Below, one piece after another: positions 1-7,351 of a DNA stretch of 28,064 bases. The translations under genes and the position numbers were made by a program. The DNA is from a virus. The stretch's first letter is position 1, and every line of letters begins with the position of its first letter. The DNA is taken from the IMG/VR virus record IMGVR_UViG_3300034072_001466, positions 1-28,064 of that record, one strand, 5' to 3'. The notes under the pieces were generated by a model, which ran no database searches, was not told the origin of the DNA, and was given only the letters and a program-made list of their open reading frames with translations.

Positions 1-2
1 AG

Positions 3-794
3 GAGTTCCACCAAGATAAGAATCTTCCAACTAACATTCCAGAAAACTCTCCAGCCGCTGGCGCGGAAGAGGGAGTTTTGAAAAAGGTTGATCGAAAAAA
101 GATAGAGCACGCTTTCACGCTGTGGTTCGCGACGTGGAAAAAGGGCGATATCGAATATGCTCGCAACGCGTGGTTCGCTCTTTCCCCGGAAGATCGGACC
201 GAGTGCGTGGAGCGGACGCCCGCCTATCTACGTTGGGCCAAGCCTGCCGACCTGATGGCCGCAGCGGTCTACCTCAAAAACCGTCATTGGCGCGACCTGC
301 CGGAACATGTTCTTGCTGAGCCGATCAACGCCCATGGCATTGCCAAGGTTTGCGGCAAGCTCTGGATGGGAACGCGCTTTGAGGCGTTGTCGAAAGAGCC
401 GACCGGCCTGTTGTATGTGACCAGCTTTGACGAAACCCGTATCGCCAAGGGCATGATTTCCCGCGAACAGCTTCTGTTCGAAAAGCGCCGTGACAATGGC
501 TGGCCACTCGTCAACACCATGCGCGACCTTGCCCGTCGCCGCGAGCCTTTCAACACTTCGCTCTCGCTTCTCCCTTTGGTGCAGGACTTCCGGCAGGTGC
601 ACCGCGACAGCGATCTGTTCGCGGCTTGGAAGCACCTGCATGAGCGCAACGGCTGGCCCTTTATCGAGCATCCGCCCGAATGGGTCTACTTCCCACCGGT
701 CGATGACGGGGCCGACGATCTTGAAGCGGCAGTTGATGCCGCGCTTTCCAAATTTCTTTCCACCATCAGCGAGGGACGCACCAATGATGCATAA
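3..794 (+). CDS. C-terminal part of a probable phage replication / helix-turn-helix protein (5' end outside window)
   Basis: The frame is open from the first bases of the window with no stop before a possible TTG start at 78, so the gene very probably begins upstream and only its C-terminal part is seen. A TTG start at 78, preceded by GAGGGA, would give 238 residues and cannot be excluded. The stretch around the KKIEHAF, WFATWKKGD and NAWFALSPEDR motifs resembles the C-terminal region of rhizobial phage replication-type proteins that carry an N-terminal winged helix; that comparison is from memory. The C-terminus is acidic. Its last 11 bases overlap the start of the NusG-like gene, so the two are translationally coupled. 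It lies at the early-to-late boundary of the phage. Function is inferred, not shown. Confidence 0.6.
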   Translation, partial: EFHQDKNLPTNIPENSPAAGAEEGVLKKVDRKKIEHAFTLWFATWKKGDIEYARNAWFALSPEDRTECVERTPAYLRWAKPADLMAAAVYLKNRHWRDLPEHVLAEPINAHGIAKVCGKLWMGTRFEALSKEPTGLLYVTSFDETRIAKGMISREQLLFEKRRDNGWPLVNTMRDLARRREPFNTSLSLLPLVQDFRQVHRDSDLFAAWKHLHERNGWPFIEHPPEWVYFPPVDDGADDLEAAVDAALSKFLSTISEGRTNDA

Positions 795-1470
795 CGTGAA
801 GATTTATGCCGCCAGCAAGCCGGTCAACCCGGAGCTTTATGACCTGTCGCGTTTCGCGTCTCTGTTCGACCAGATGCAGAACACGAAGCGACTCAACGTC
901 ACCATGCTTTCCATGGCGGCGGAGAATCAGCCGGGAAAACACGAATGGTTCGTGGTGGAGACGAAGCATAAGGCGGAAAAAACTGTTGAAGACGCCCTTC
1001 GGAAAGCTGGCGTGAAAGTTTTTCTCCCGCTCGAAACCATCGGTGAAACGGTCGTTCGCGGTCGCATTATCCCTGCTGTCTCGCGTCCTCTTCTGCCGGG
1101 ATATGTACTGGTCAACATCGTCTATTCTCCCGCCGCAGTCTGCGGTATTGCCCGGCTGGAAGGTGTCGCGGGCTTCGTTGGCGGGATGGTTCACCCTCAT
1201 CGTGTATCAGACGAGGAAATGAATCGTTTCAAGGCTTTCGGCGATGACGAGACTGCGCCTGACGTGAAGCACTGCGAACAGTTCAAGCGCGGCGATAAGG
1301 TTCGTTTCGTGCTTGGCCCCTTCGCCAGTTTCGGCGGCACCATCCTGAAATTGCGCAAGGATCGGACCGTTGACGGCGAGCGTGTTGCTACCGGCGCTGT
1401 GGTGGCGGTGGACGTGTTCGGCAAGGTTTCGACCATCGAAGCCCCTCTTGCATTGCTCGAACAGTTGTGA
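784..1470 (+). CDS. Phage NusG-family transcription (anti)termination protein
   Basis: A 228-residue NusG paralogue. Residues about 54-150 form an NGN domain (begins HEWFVVETKHKAEK; LPGYVLVNI core strand near 104-112), the part of NusG/RfaH that binds the RNA polymerase clamp. Residues about 168-186 form a KOW motif (RGDKVRFVLGPFASFGG). An extension of roughly 50 residues before the NGN domain is not typical of housekeeping NusG. The start at 784 is chosen for GAGGGA seven bases upstream; a second ATG at 787 is possible. The longer frame open from 490 is shadow sequence of the upstream gene. It sits directly before a multi-hairpin region, a terminator and the late operon, which suggests a specialised antiterminator like RfaH or LoaP rather than general NusG. 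Family assignment is firm; the late-switch role is inference. Confidence 0.9.
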   Translation: MMHNVKIYAASKPVNPELYDLSRFASLFDQMQNTKRLNVTMLSMAAENQPGKHEWFVVETKHKAEKTVEDALRKAGVKVFLPLETIGETVVRGRIIPAVSRPLLPGYVLVNIVYSPAAVCGIARLEGVAGFVGGMVHPHRVSDEEMNRFKAFGDDETAPDVKHCEQFKRGDKVRFVLGPFASFGGTILKLRKDRTVDGERVATGAVVAVDVFGKVSTIEAPLALLEQL

Positions 1471-1479
1471 CTATGCATA

Positions 1480-1614
1480 GCGCAGGATGATCTGCTGATC
1501 CTGTGCAGGCGCGCCGGTTTCGACCGGCGAGTGGGGTTCCAAAAACCTCCACGCTGGTAAGCCGGGGCGGACCCTGCCTTGACCCTCTCGCCAGAGAGAC
1601 CGATTCAAGGCCAG
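1480..1614 (+). ncRNA. Multi-hairpin structured RNA leader upstream of the late genes
   Basis: Between the NusG-like gene and the first structural gene the + strand folds by eye into consecutive hairpins. Hairpin 1 pairs 1480-1488 with 1498-1506 (one G-U). Hairpin 2 pairs 1512-1518 with 1523-1529, a perfect stem closed by a TTCG tetraloop. Hairpin 3 pairs 1531-1538 with 1544-1552 (one bulged base). Hairpin 4 pairs 1563-1567 with 1572-1576. Hairpin 5 pairs 1577-1582 with 1605-1610, with an inner CTCTC/GAGAG stem. CTGG at 1554-1557 can pair with CCAG at 1611-1614 and close hairpins 4 and 5 into a multiloop. No convincing gene is found in it on either strand. It could be the RNA target of the adjacent NusG-like protein, a terminator-linked leader, or an independent small RNA. 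Folding was done by hand with no energy or covariation test. Confidence 0.55.
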
Positions 1615-1647
1615 TGCGACAGCTATATCATCGGCGGACTTGAGCGA

Positions 1648-1674
1648 AGGCGACCCTAACCCGGTCGCCTTTTT
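1648..1674 (+). terminator. Intrinsic terminator after the structured leader
   Basis: An 8-bp perfect stem AGGCGACC (1648-1655) / GGTCGCCT (1663-1670) with a 7-base loop is followed directly by T residues to 1674. This is a textbook rho-independent terminator. It stands 39 bases ahead of the first late structural gene, so late transcription from upstream must read through it or start downstream. Confidence 0.8.
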
Positions 1675-1712
1675 CGTTTGCATAGGGTGTAGGCAACTTC
1701 CGGAAAAATCTG

Positions 1713-2285
1713 ATGACGCCTGTTCTGTCCATGAAATGGGCCGACCGCAATCTTGCGGAATACGGCAACCGGATAGTGGCCCTGAAAACCAAGTTTCCGA
1801 CCGTGCTGCCTCGCATCGTCAACGGTGTTGGCAACAGGTCGAAAACTATTGTTGTTCGCACACTGACGAAACAGACCGGATTGCCGCGTGCCACCATCGT
1901 TAAGGCCATCGGCAATCCGGCAACCGCAAGGCCGGGCCGGTTGGTCTACGACATGACCACGCGGGGCGGCAACATTCGCCTCAAATATCTGCGCCCGAAG
2001 GAAACCGAAGCCGGTGTCGTGGCGCGACCCTTTGGAAAGCCGACGCTCTATCCCGGCGCGTTCCTGCGGGGTGGACAGTTCCCCGACCGTAAGCCGGTGT
2101 CGCAGTTCAACGGGCATGCCTACTACCGGCTCAACCGCTCCGGCACGAAGATCACCTTCGCCCGCTCGGGCGTCTTCATCCCGAAGGAAATGACCAGCGG
2201 CGCGACAGCGGAAGCATTCCAGCGCATAGCAGCGCCCTTGCTGAAAGAGCGGGTCGAAGCCGCCCTTGCCAAGCTGGTCCCTTGA
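1713..2285 (+). CDS. Minor tail protein Z-like (tail completion) protein
   Basis: A 190-residue basic protein whose size and features fit the lambda gpZ / minor tail protein Z family (lambda Z is 192 residues): a short N-terminal helix, KTIVVRTLTKQTGLP near residues 43-57, an arginine-rich middle, then KITFARSGVFIP and a C-terminal helix. In lambda, gpZ acts in tail completion and in making tails competent for DNA injection. Here the gene lies upstream of the terminase small subunit rather than between the head-joining and tail genes, an unusual place. The ATG at 1713 has only a weak GGAA-type ribosome site. It is the first gene after the structured leader and terminator. The assignment rests on remembered family features, so an alternative is another neck or virion-morphogenesis protein. 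Confidence 0.6.
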   Translation: MTPVLSMKWADRNLAEYGNRIVALKTKFPTVLPRIVNGVGNRSKTIVVRTLTKQTGLPRATIVKAIGNPATARPGRLVYDMTTRGGNIRLKYLRPKETEAGVVARPFGKPTLYPGAFLRGGQFPDRKPVSQFNGHAYYRLNRSGTKITFARSGVFIPKEMTSGATAEAFQRIAAPLLKERVEAALAKLVP

Positions 2286-2447
2286 CGGGCCACCCCGACC
2301 CCCGACCTTGACCCGCCCCCATACCCCCCCTCGGTCGGGTCCTCCCCCAAAAGAGGCCAAGTAGCGGGTGTGGGCGACTGCGGGATTTCGCTCTGTGAAG
2401 AAAATTATAGGGGGGTTCCACCGCCCTTTCAGTGGAATCGGAATCAG
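2286..2447 (+). other. C-rich intergenic region before terminase (possible cos / G-quadruplex region)
   Basis: This 162-base gap contains no gene. From about 2290 to 2350 the + strand holds repeated C runs of 4 to 7, so the - strand has at least four G runs able to form a G-quadruplex. A run of six G follows at 2410-2415, next to an AT-rich AAAATTATA. In lambda the cos packaging site lies just before the nu1 gene, and this gap holds the same position next to lambda-type terminase genes. A cos role is inference from position only; no cos consensus was recognised. Confidence 0.3.
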
Positions 2448-3182
2448 ATGGCAAAGAGCTATCCTGACGAGTTGCGTGAACAGGTCGTGGCCTTCATGGA
2501 CGAGGGCCACACGGTTCGGGAGGCAGCGGCAAAGTTCAACGTCAGCCCGAGTTTCGCGGCAAAATCGCACAAGAAACATGCGAAAGCTGGCGAAAGCCTC
2601 CCGCTGCTTACCGAAACGGCACCTGCCGAACCGGATAAGCCCTCGCTCGATATCGAAATCACCGCGTCCGAACTGGCGGAACTGCTGAAGGTTTCGAAGC
2701 GGGCGGTATCGGATTTCGTAGAGCGTGGAATCGTGGTGAAGACAGAACGGAATCGCTTCGATCTTCGCCAGTCCATCCAGCTTTATTGCGAGCATTTGCG
2801 TGGTGTCGCCGCCGGTCGCGGCGGTGACGGCGCGGATGTTCTGACCGCCGAACGCGCCCGACTGGCGCGTGAGCAGGCCGACCAGACGGCCATGAAAAAC
2901 GCGGCCATGCGCGGCGAACTGGTTTCGAAAACGGACGTGCGGAACGAATGGGTTTCGATAGGCCGCCGCATCCGCAATGCGGTTCTATCGGTGCCTTCGC
3001 GCTGTCGGCAGATGCTGCCGCACCTCACGACTTACGATGTTGACCTGATCGGCCAAGAAATCCGGTCGGCGCTTTCCGAACTTGGTGACGAGGACGATGA
3101 CAACGGCGCTGGCGACATTGCGGCAAGCGGTATGGGACAGCCTGTTGCCGCCGCCGAAACTCCGGTTGTCGGAATGGATTGA
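2448..3182 (+). CDS. Terminase small subunit, Nu1-like, with extra N-terminal helix-turn-helix
   Basis: A 244-residue protein with two DNA-binding parts. Residues about 6-40 (YPDELREQVVAFMDEG, then TVREAAAKFNVSPSFAAK) look like a transposase-type helix-turn-helix. Residues about 71-110 (ITASELAELLKVSKRAVSDFVERG) match the winged helix-turn-helix at the start of lambda gpNu1, and the rest (TAERARLAREQADQTAMKNAAMRG, arginine-rich helix, C-terminal acidic tail) matches the usual Nu1-family body. The small subunit recognises the phage packaging site and loads the large subunit. The ATG at 2448 was chosen because residues translated upstream of it are not family-like. The gene overlaps the terminase large subunit by 86 bases. 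The additional N-terminal domain is uncommon in Nu1 proteins. Confidence 0.8.
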   Translation: MAKSYPDELREQVVAFMDEGHTVREAAAKFNVSPSFAAKSHKKHAKAGESLPLLTETAPAEPDKPSLDIEITASELAELLKVSKRAVSDFVERGIVVKTERNRFDLRQSIQLYCEHLRGVAAGRGGDGADVLTAERARLAREQADQTAMKNAAMRGELVSKTDVRNEWVSIGRRIRNAVLSVPSRCRQMLPHLTTYDVDLIGQEIRSALSELGDEDDDNGAGDIAASGMGQPVAAAETPVVGMD

Positions 3183-4878
3183 ACAAACCGTCCATCTGCC
3201 GGAAGGCGTTTCATCGCTGACCGGCAAGGTTCGCCTCTGGCCTCCGCAGCGCGAAATTGCCGATGCCATTGGTGATAGTGCAATCGAGCGTGTCACGCTG
3301 GTCAAGCCGGTTCGCGTTGGCTTCACGACGCTGCTGACGAGCGCCATGGCCAGCTTCTGTTCAAACGACCCGTCGCCGATCCTTTCGCTTCTGCCGACAG
3401 AAGCCGACTGCCGCGACTATATGGTTTCGGACGTGGAACCGATTTTCGATGCCTCGCCAGCGCTTCGCGGTCTTTTGACCGGCGATACCAGCGAAGGCGG
3501 ACGCAACACCCTTCTTGCCCGTCGCTTTCCCGGCGGCTTCCTGAAAGTCATTGCCGCCAAGGCACCGCGTAACCTGCGCCGTCACAATGTCCGCATCCTC
3601 TTCATTGACGAAGCGGATGGCATGGACGCGACGAAGGAAGGGTCGCCGATCCTGCTGGCGGAGCGCCGCACGCTGTCTTTTGCGGACCGCAAGATTGTCA
3701 TGGGTTCAACGCCTGTTTACGAGGCGACCAGCCATGTGTTGCGGGCCTACGAGCAATCGGACAAGCGGATTTTCGAAGTGCCGTGCTTCAAGTGCGGGTC
3801 GTTCCACGAAATCGGATGGGAGCATATCCGCTGGCCGGAAGGCCAGCCCGAAAAAGCCGTCTATGTTTGCCCGTCATGTGACCGCGAGATTGAAGAGCGG
3901 CACAAGCCGGGAATGGTTGGTGATGGCGCTTGGCGCGCTCTGCGGCCCGAAATCAAGGACCATGCCGGATTCCGCATGAACGCCCTGATTTCTCTTCTGC
4001 CTAACGCCTCCTGGGGGCGTTTGGCGAAAGAGTTTGTCGCCGTCAAAAACGACCCTTCGACGCTGCAAACCTTCGTCAACACCATCCTTGCCCAAGGATG
4101 GAAAGAGGACGGCGACGAACTGGACGATATCGAGCTTGCAGGCCGCGCCGAAGATTTCGGGCTGGAAAATATCCCGGTCCAAGTGCTGATTATCACGGTC
4201 GGCGTGGACGTGCAGGATGACCGTCTGGAAGCAACCTTCGTCGGTTGGGACAAAGAGGGCATCCCGTATGTTCTCGGCCATACCGTTGTTTGGGGTCGCT
4301 ATGACGACCATACCACATGGGCCGAACTGGACGTTGCCCTGACGACGCAATGGGACCATCCGCTTGGCGGCAGGATCAAGGTCGATGCTGTTTGCGTCGA
4401 TAGCTCGGACGGCGAGACCATGGAAACGGTCTATCGCTTCGCGTTCCCGCGCTTCAATCGCCGTGTTCTGGCGATCAAGGGCGCTGCGGGCAACCGGCCA
4501 TGGATTGAGCGCTCAAAAACGAACGTGAAGGGCGGACGCCTTTTCATCGTCGGCGTGGACGGCATCAAGAGCCATATTTTCGGCAGGCTGACCCGGCCCA
4601 AGTCCATCCGGTTTTCGAAAGACCTGCCGGATGTCTGGTACGAGCAGCTTGCGGGCGAAAAGATGGAAGTCCGCTATTTGCGCGGCCAGCCAAGCCGCCA
4701 GTTCGTCCCGATACCGGGCCGACGCCACGAGGCGCTTGACTGCACCGTTTATGCCTTCGCCGCCCGCCAGATGGTCAATGCCAATTGGGCGCACCGCGAG
4801 GGCGAGCTTTCGACACCGCCGGAACCGGCGGTCGCCACCTACACACAAGAAATCGCGAAACCGGAGTGGCTTGCATAA
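3097..4878 (+). CDS. Terminase large subunit, lambda GpA family
   Basis: A 593-residue packaging motor and nuclease. It shows a GpA-type Walker A variant (VKPVRVGFTT, residues about 69-78), Walker B with catalytic acids (ILFIDEADGMD, about 167-177), a two-CxxC zinc-ribbon-like segment (PCFKCG, then YVCPSCDREI), and a C-terminal RNase-H-like nuclease region starting near ITVGVDVQDDRLE. It cuts concatemeric DNA and drives it into the prohead. In-frame TTG (3082) and GTG (3085) codons lie upstream; ATG 3097 is preferred, with GAGG just before it. Its TAA overlaps the ATG of the gpW gene (TAATG). Length is close to the family norm (lambda gpA 641). Confidence 0.95.
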   Translation: MTTALATLRQAVWDSLLPPPKLRLSEWIEQTVHLPEGVSSLTGKVRLWPPQREIADAIGDSAIERVTLVKPVRVGFTTLLTSAMASFCSNDPSPILSLLPTEADCRDYMVSDVEPIFDASPALRGLLTGDTSEGGRNTLLARRFPGGFLKVIAAKAPRNLRRHNVRILFIDEADGMDATKEGSPILLAERRTLSFADRKIVMGSTPVYEATSHVLRAYEQSDKRIFEVPCFKCGSFHEIGWEHIRWPEGQPEKAVYVCPSCDREIEERHKPGMVGDGAWRALRPEIKDHAGFRMNALISLLPNASWGRLAKEFVAVKNDPSTLQTFVNTILAQGWKEDGDELDDIELAGRAEDFGLENIPVQVLIITVGVDVQDDRLEATFVGWDKEGIPYVLGHTVVWGRYDDHTTWAELDVALTTQWDHPLGGRIKVDAVCVDSSDGETMETVYRFAFPRFNRRVLAIKGAAGNRPWIERSKTNVKGGRLFIVGVDGIKSHIFGRLTRPKSIRFSKDLPDVWYEQLAGEKMEVRYLRGQPSRQFVPIPGRRHEALDCTVYAFAARQMVNANWAHREGELSTPPEPAVATYTQEIAKPEWLA

Positions 4879-5072
4879 TGGCGACTACAGACGATCAAAT
4901 TGCTGCGCTTGAAGATGCAATCGCAATGGGCGCGCGAAAGGTGATATTCCACTCTGGCGGCACGCGCCGCGAGGTGGAATATCACTCTCTCAAAGACATG
5001 AGGGAGGCACTCGCCGCCCTGAAATCCACCCGGTCGGGCGGCTCCCGTACCATCTACGCGGCGCTCGACTGA
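4878..5072 (+). CDS. Head-tail joining protein gpW
   Basis: A 64-residue protein with the gpW family pattern: an N-terminal helix (QIAALEDAIAMGARKV), a short beta hairpin with GGTRREVEYHS, then a second helix (LKDMREALAALKS). Lambda gpW is 68 residues and forms the ring under the portal that prepares the filled head for tail attachment. The start ATG overlaps the terminase stop (TAATG) and its own TGA overlaps the portal ATG (TGATG), so the three genes are translationally coupled. Position between terminase and portal is exactly as in lambda. Confidence 0.9.
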   Translation: MATTDDQIAALEDAIAMGARKVIFHSGGTRREVEYHSLKDMREALAALKSTRSGGSRTIYAALD

Positions 5073-6616
5073 TGGGCCTCGCGACCATTCTTGACCGGAC
5101 CATTGGTTATTTCTCGCCCGAAGCTGGTCTTCGGCGGGTAAAGCACCGCGCCGCGCTGGCCGTCATGTCACGCGCATATGCTGGTGCAGAAACCAGCCGC
5201 CTGAAATCCGGCAGGCGCGCACCATCAACATCGGCGGACGCAGAGATTGCGCGCGCCGGTCGGGCGCTTCGGGACCGCATGCGTGATCTGGCCCGAAACA
5301 ATCCTTATGCTGCCAAGGCCATCCATGAACTTGTCACCCACTCTATCGGTGACGGCATCATTCCCCGTTCTAAGAATAAAAAGCTCAACAAGCTTTTTGC
5401 GGAGTGGAGCAAGGTTTGCGATGCGGACGGCGATCTTGATTTCAACGGCTGTATCAACCTCGCTGGCCGCGAAATGTTTGAGAGCGGTAACGGTCTGATC
5501 CGTCGCCGCCGCCGCAGGCTGGAAGATGGCCTGCCGGTCCCGCTGCAAATACAGGTGCTGGAATCGGACCTGATCGACACCACCAAGGAAGGTGTACTTT
5601 CCGATGGTGGCAAGATCATCCAAGGCATCGAATTTGACGCCATCGGTAGGAAGCGCGCCTATTGGATGTTCGGTTCGCATCCCGGCAACAGCTTCTTTGA
5701 CCCGAAGTCCACGATTGTTTCGAAGCCGGTTCCGGCGTCCGATATTGCCCATGCTTTCGAAAAGCAGCGGACGCAGGTGATGGGCGCACCGTGGGGCGCG
5801 CCAGCAATGGTCGATACCTACGATCTGGCGTCTTATGAACAATCGGAATTGACGCGCAAGCGGCTGGAAGCCTGTATTGTCGGCGTGATGACTGGCGGCG
5901 ACGAAGCCGACCAGCTTGGCATGCCGATGGCGGATAGCCAGCCGACGAAGCCCGGCATCTATGACGTGAACGGCAGGCGTGTCGAAAAATTCGAGCCGGG
6001 CATGTTCTATAATGCTGTTGGCGGGCGGGGCATAGAGTTCTCGCAACCGGCAGTGACGGACAGCTACGATCCGTACAAGAACTCGATGCTGCACACTATT
6101 GCCGCAGGTTGGCGCGTTCCTCATGCGATCCTGTCCGGTCGGCTCGACAAGGTGAACTATTCGTCCAGCAAGGTTGGGCTTGAAGGCTTCCGCCGGACGA
6201 TCTCCGCCGTTCAATGGCTCATCATCATTCCGATGCTGTTGCAGCCTATTTGGGACTGGTTCTGCGAAGCGGCTTACTTCGCTGGCATCATCAAGACGCC
6301 CAAGGTTCCCGTGGAATGGTCGCCGCCGCGCTTCTATTCCGCCGATCCGCTCAAAGACGTGAACGCCCGCATCAAGGAAGTTCGCTCGGGCTTCCGCTCG
6401 CTGTCCAGCGTTATCGCCGAGATGGGTGAAAACCCGGATGACGTGCTGGACGAAATCGCGTCCGACGCGGCCAAGATCGACAAGCGCAAGCTTGTTCTCG
6501 ACAGCGACCCCCGGCGGATGTCTCAGGCCGGGCAGGTGCAGCAGCGGGACGAAACAGACGACCCGCCCGACGACAAGTCGGAAGACGACAAGGAACCCGA
6601 CGATGACGAAACTTGA
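5072..6616 (+). CDS. Portal protein, lambda gpB family
   Basis: A 514-residue portal protein. Family traits include the N-terminal RLKSGRRAPSTSADAE, then ARNNPYAAKAIHELVTHSIGDGI, IQVLESDLID, the SYEQSELTRKRLEA helix and WRVPHAILSGRLDKVNYSS, all typical of lambda-type portals. The C-terminus is a strongly acidic Asp/Glu tail. The dodecameric portal forms the DNA entry and exit channel of the head. It overlaps the preceding gpW stop by one base and the following protease gene by 14 bases. Lambda gpB is 533 residues, so length is normal. Confidence 0.95.
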   Translation: MGLATILDRTIGYFSPEAGLRRVKHRAALAVMSRAYAGAETSRLKSGRRAPSTSADAEIARAGRALRDRMRDLARNNPYAAKAIHELVTHSIGDGIIPRSKNKKLNKLFAEWSKVCDADGDLDFNGCINLAGREMFESGNGLIRRRRRRLEDGLPVPLQIQVLESDLIDTTKEGVLSDGGKIIQGIEFDAIGRKRAYWMFGSHPGNSFFDPKSTIVSKPVPASDIAHAFEKQRTQVMGAPWGAPAMVDTYDLASYEQSELTRKRLEACIVGVMTGGDEADQLGMPMADSQPTKPGIYDVNGRRVEKFEPGMFYNAVGGRGIEFSQPAVTDSYDPYKNSMLHTIAAGWRVPHAILSGRLDKVNYSSSKVGLEGFRRTISAVQWLIIIPMLLQPIWDWFCEAAYFAGIIKTPKVPVEWSPPRFYSADPLKDVNARIKEVRSGFRSLSSVIAEMGENPDDVLDEIASDAAKIDKRKLVLDSDPRRMSQAGQVQQRDETDDPPDDKSEDDKEPDDDET

Positions 6617-7253
6617 ACTGCGCAAAGCCCCTGCGTCCCTGCCGATGCAGGTTCGCGGGCAAGACCTCAATATCGGTTCTATCGATGAAGAGGCGCGCAC
6701 CGTGACGCTGGTATTCACGACCGGCGCGGCGGTGCGCCGCCTGCGCTATACCGGATGGGACACGGCTGTCCCGTTCGATGAAATCCTTGTCGTCAGCGAA
6801 CGGGCGCTGGACCTCACGCGTATGAATTTGGGTGCGCCGGTTCTGGACAGCCATTCCCGGTGGTCCACCTTTTCGCAGATCGCTGTTGTTGAACGGGCAT
6901 GGATCGAAAAGGGCGAAGGATGGGCGACCATCCGTTTCCCGAAGGCCGGGATTGATCTTGCCGCCGACCGCATGTTCGGGCTGGTCTCTGACAAGATCAT
7001 CAAGAATGTGTCGGTAGGATACTCCATCGATAAAATCCGGGTGGAGGAAGCGGCCAAGAAAGGCGAGGTCGAAAAGATTTTCGTGGAGCGCTGGACGCCA
7101 AACGAGATTTCTTTTGTCACTGTTCCCGCCGATCCCGGCGCGCAGGTCCGGTCCAGCGAAGCCACCTTCCCGCTCTCTATCCAGTCTGCCGCCGGTCACG
7201 GCCTTCGTGCCGCCCGCATGCGTATGGCCGAAGAGGCCCGCCGCTTCGGCTGA
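6603..7253 (+). CDS. Prohead maturation protease, HK97 / U35 type
   Basis: A 216-residue protease of the herpesvirus-assemblin-like phage prohead family. The likely catalytic histidine lies in GAPVLDSHSRW and the likely nucleophilic serine in KNVSVGY; the RWTPNEISFVTVPADPGA segment is the conserved region ahead of the C-terminus. The enzyme cleaves scaffold or the capsid N-terminal delta region during head maturation. The start is the ATG at 6603 inside the end of the portal gene; the frame open further upstream from 6426 is portal shadow. It precedes the major capsid gene, the expected order. Pairing a lambda-type portal with this protease rather than the lambda gpC/Nu3 type marks a mosaic head module. 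Confidence 0.9.
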   Translation: MTKLELRKAPASLPMQVRGQDLNIGSIDEEARTVTLVFTTGAAVRRLRYTGWDTAVPFDEILVVSERALDLTRMNLGAPVLDSHSRWSTFSQIAVVERAWIEKGEGWATIRFPKAGIDLAADRMFGLVSDKIIKNVSVGYSIDKIRVEEAAKKGEVEKIFVERWTPNEISFVTVPADPGAQVRSSEATFPLSIQSAAGHGLRAARMRMAEEARRFG

Positions 7254-7351
7254 CACTCATTCCAATTTTTTCAGTTCGCCGCCTGACTTCCACCGGGGAT
7301 GCAGGGCGACGGCGCTTGTCCTGCCCGGTAATACAAAAGGAACCGCACGCC

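Noticed and set aside
490-783. N-terminal extension of the NusG-like gene
   Set aside because: Overlaps the preceding gene in another frame and has serine/arginine shadow composition; ATG 784 has a clear ribosome site.
1480-1614. A tRNA or tmRNA in the hairpin region
   Set aside because: No cloverleaf with acceptor stem, anticodon and T-loop could be drawn; the hairpins do not fit tRNA geometry.
1656-2795. 379-codon open frame on -
   Set aside because: Runs across the terminator, gpZ-like and terminase genes in antisense; no ribosome site or family pattern.
5225-6718. 497-codon open frame on -
   Set aside because: Antisense shadow of the portal gene.
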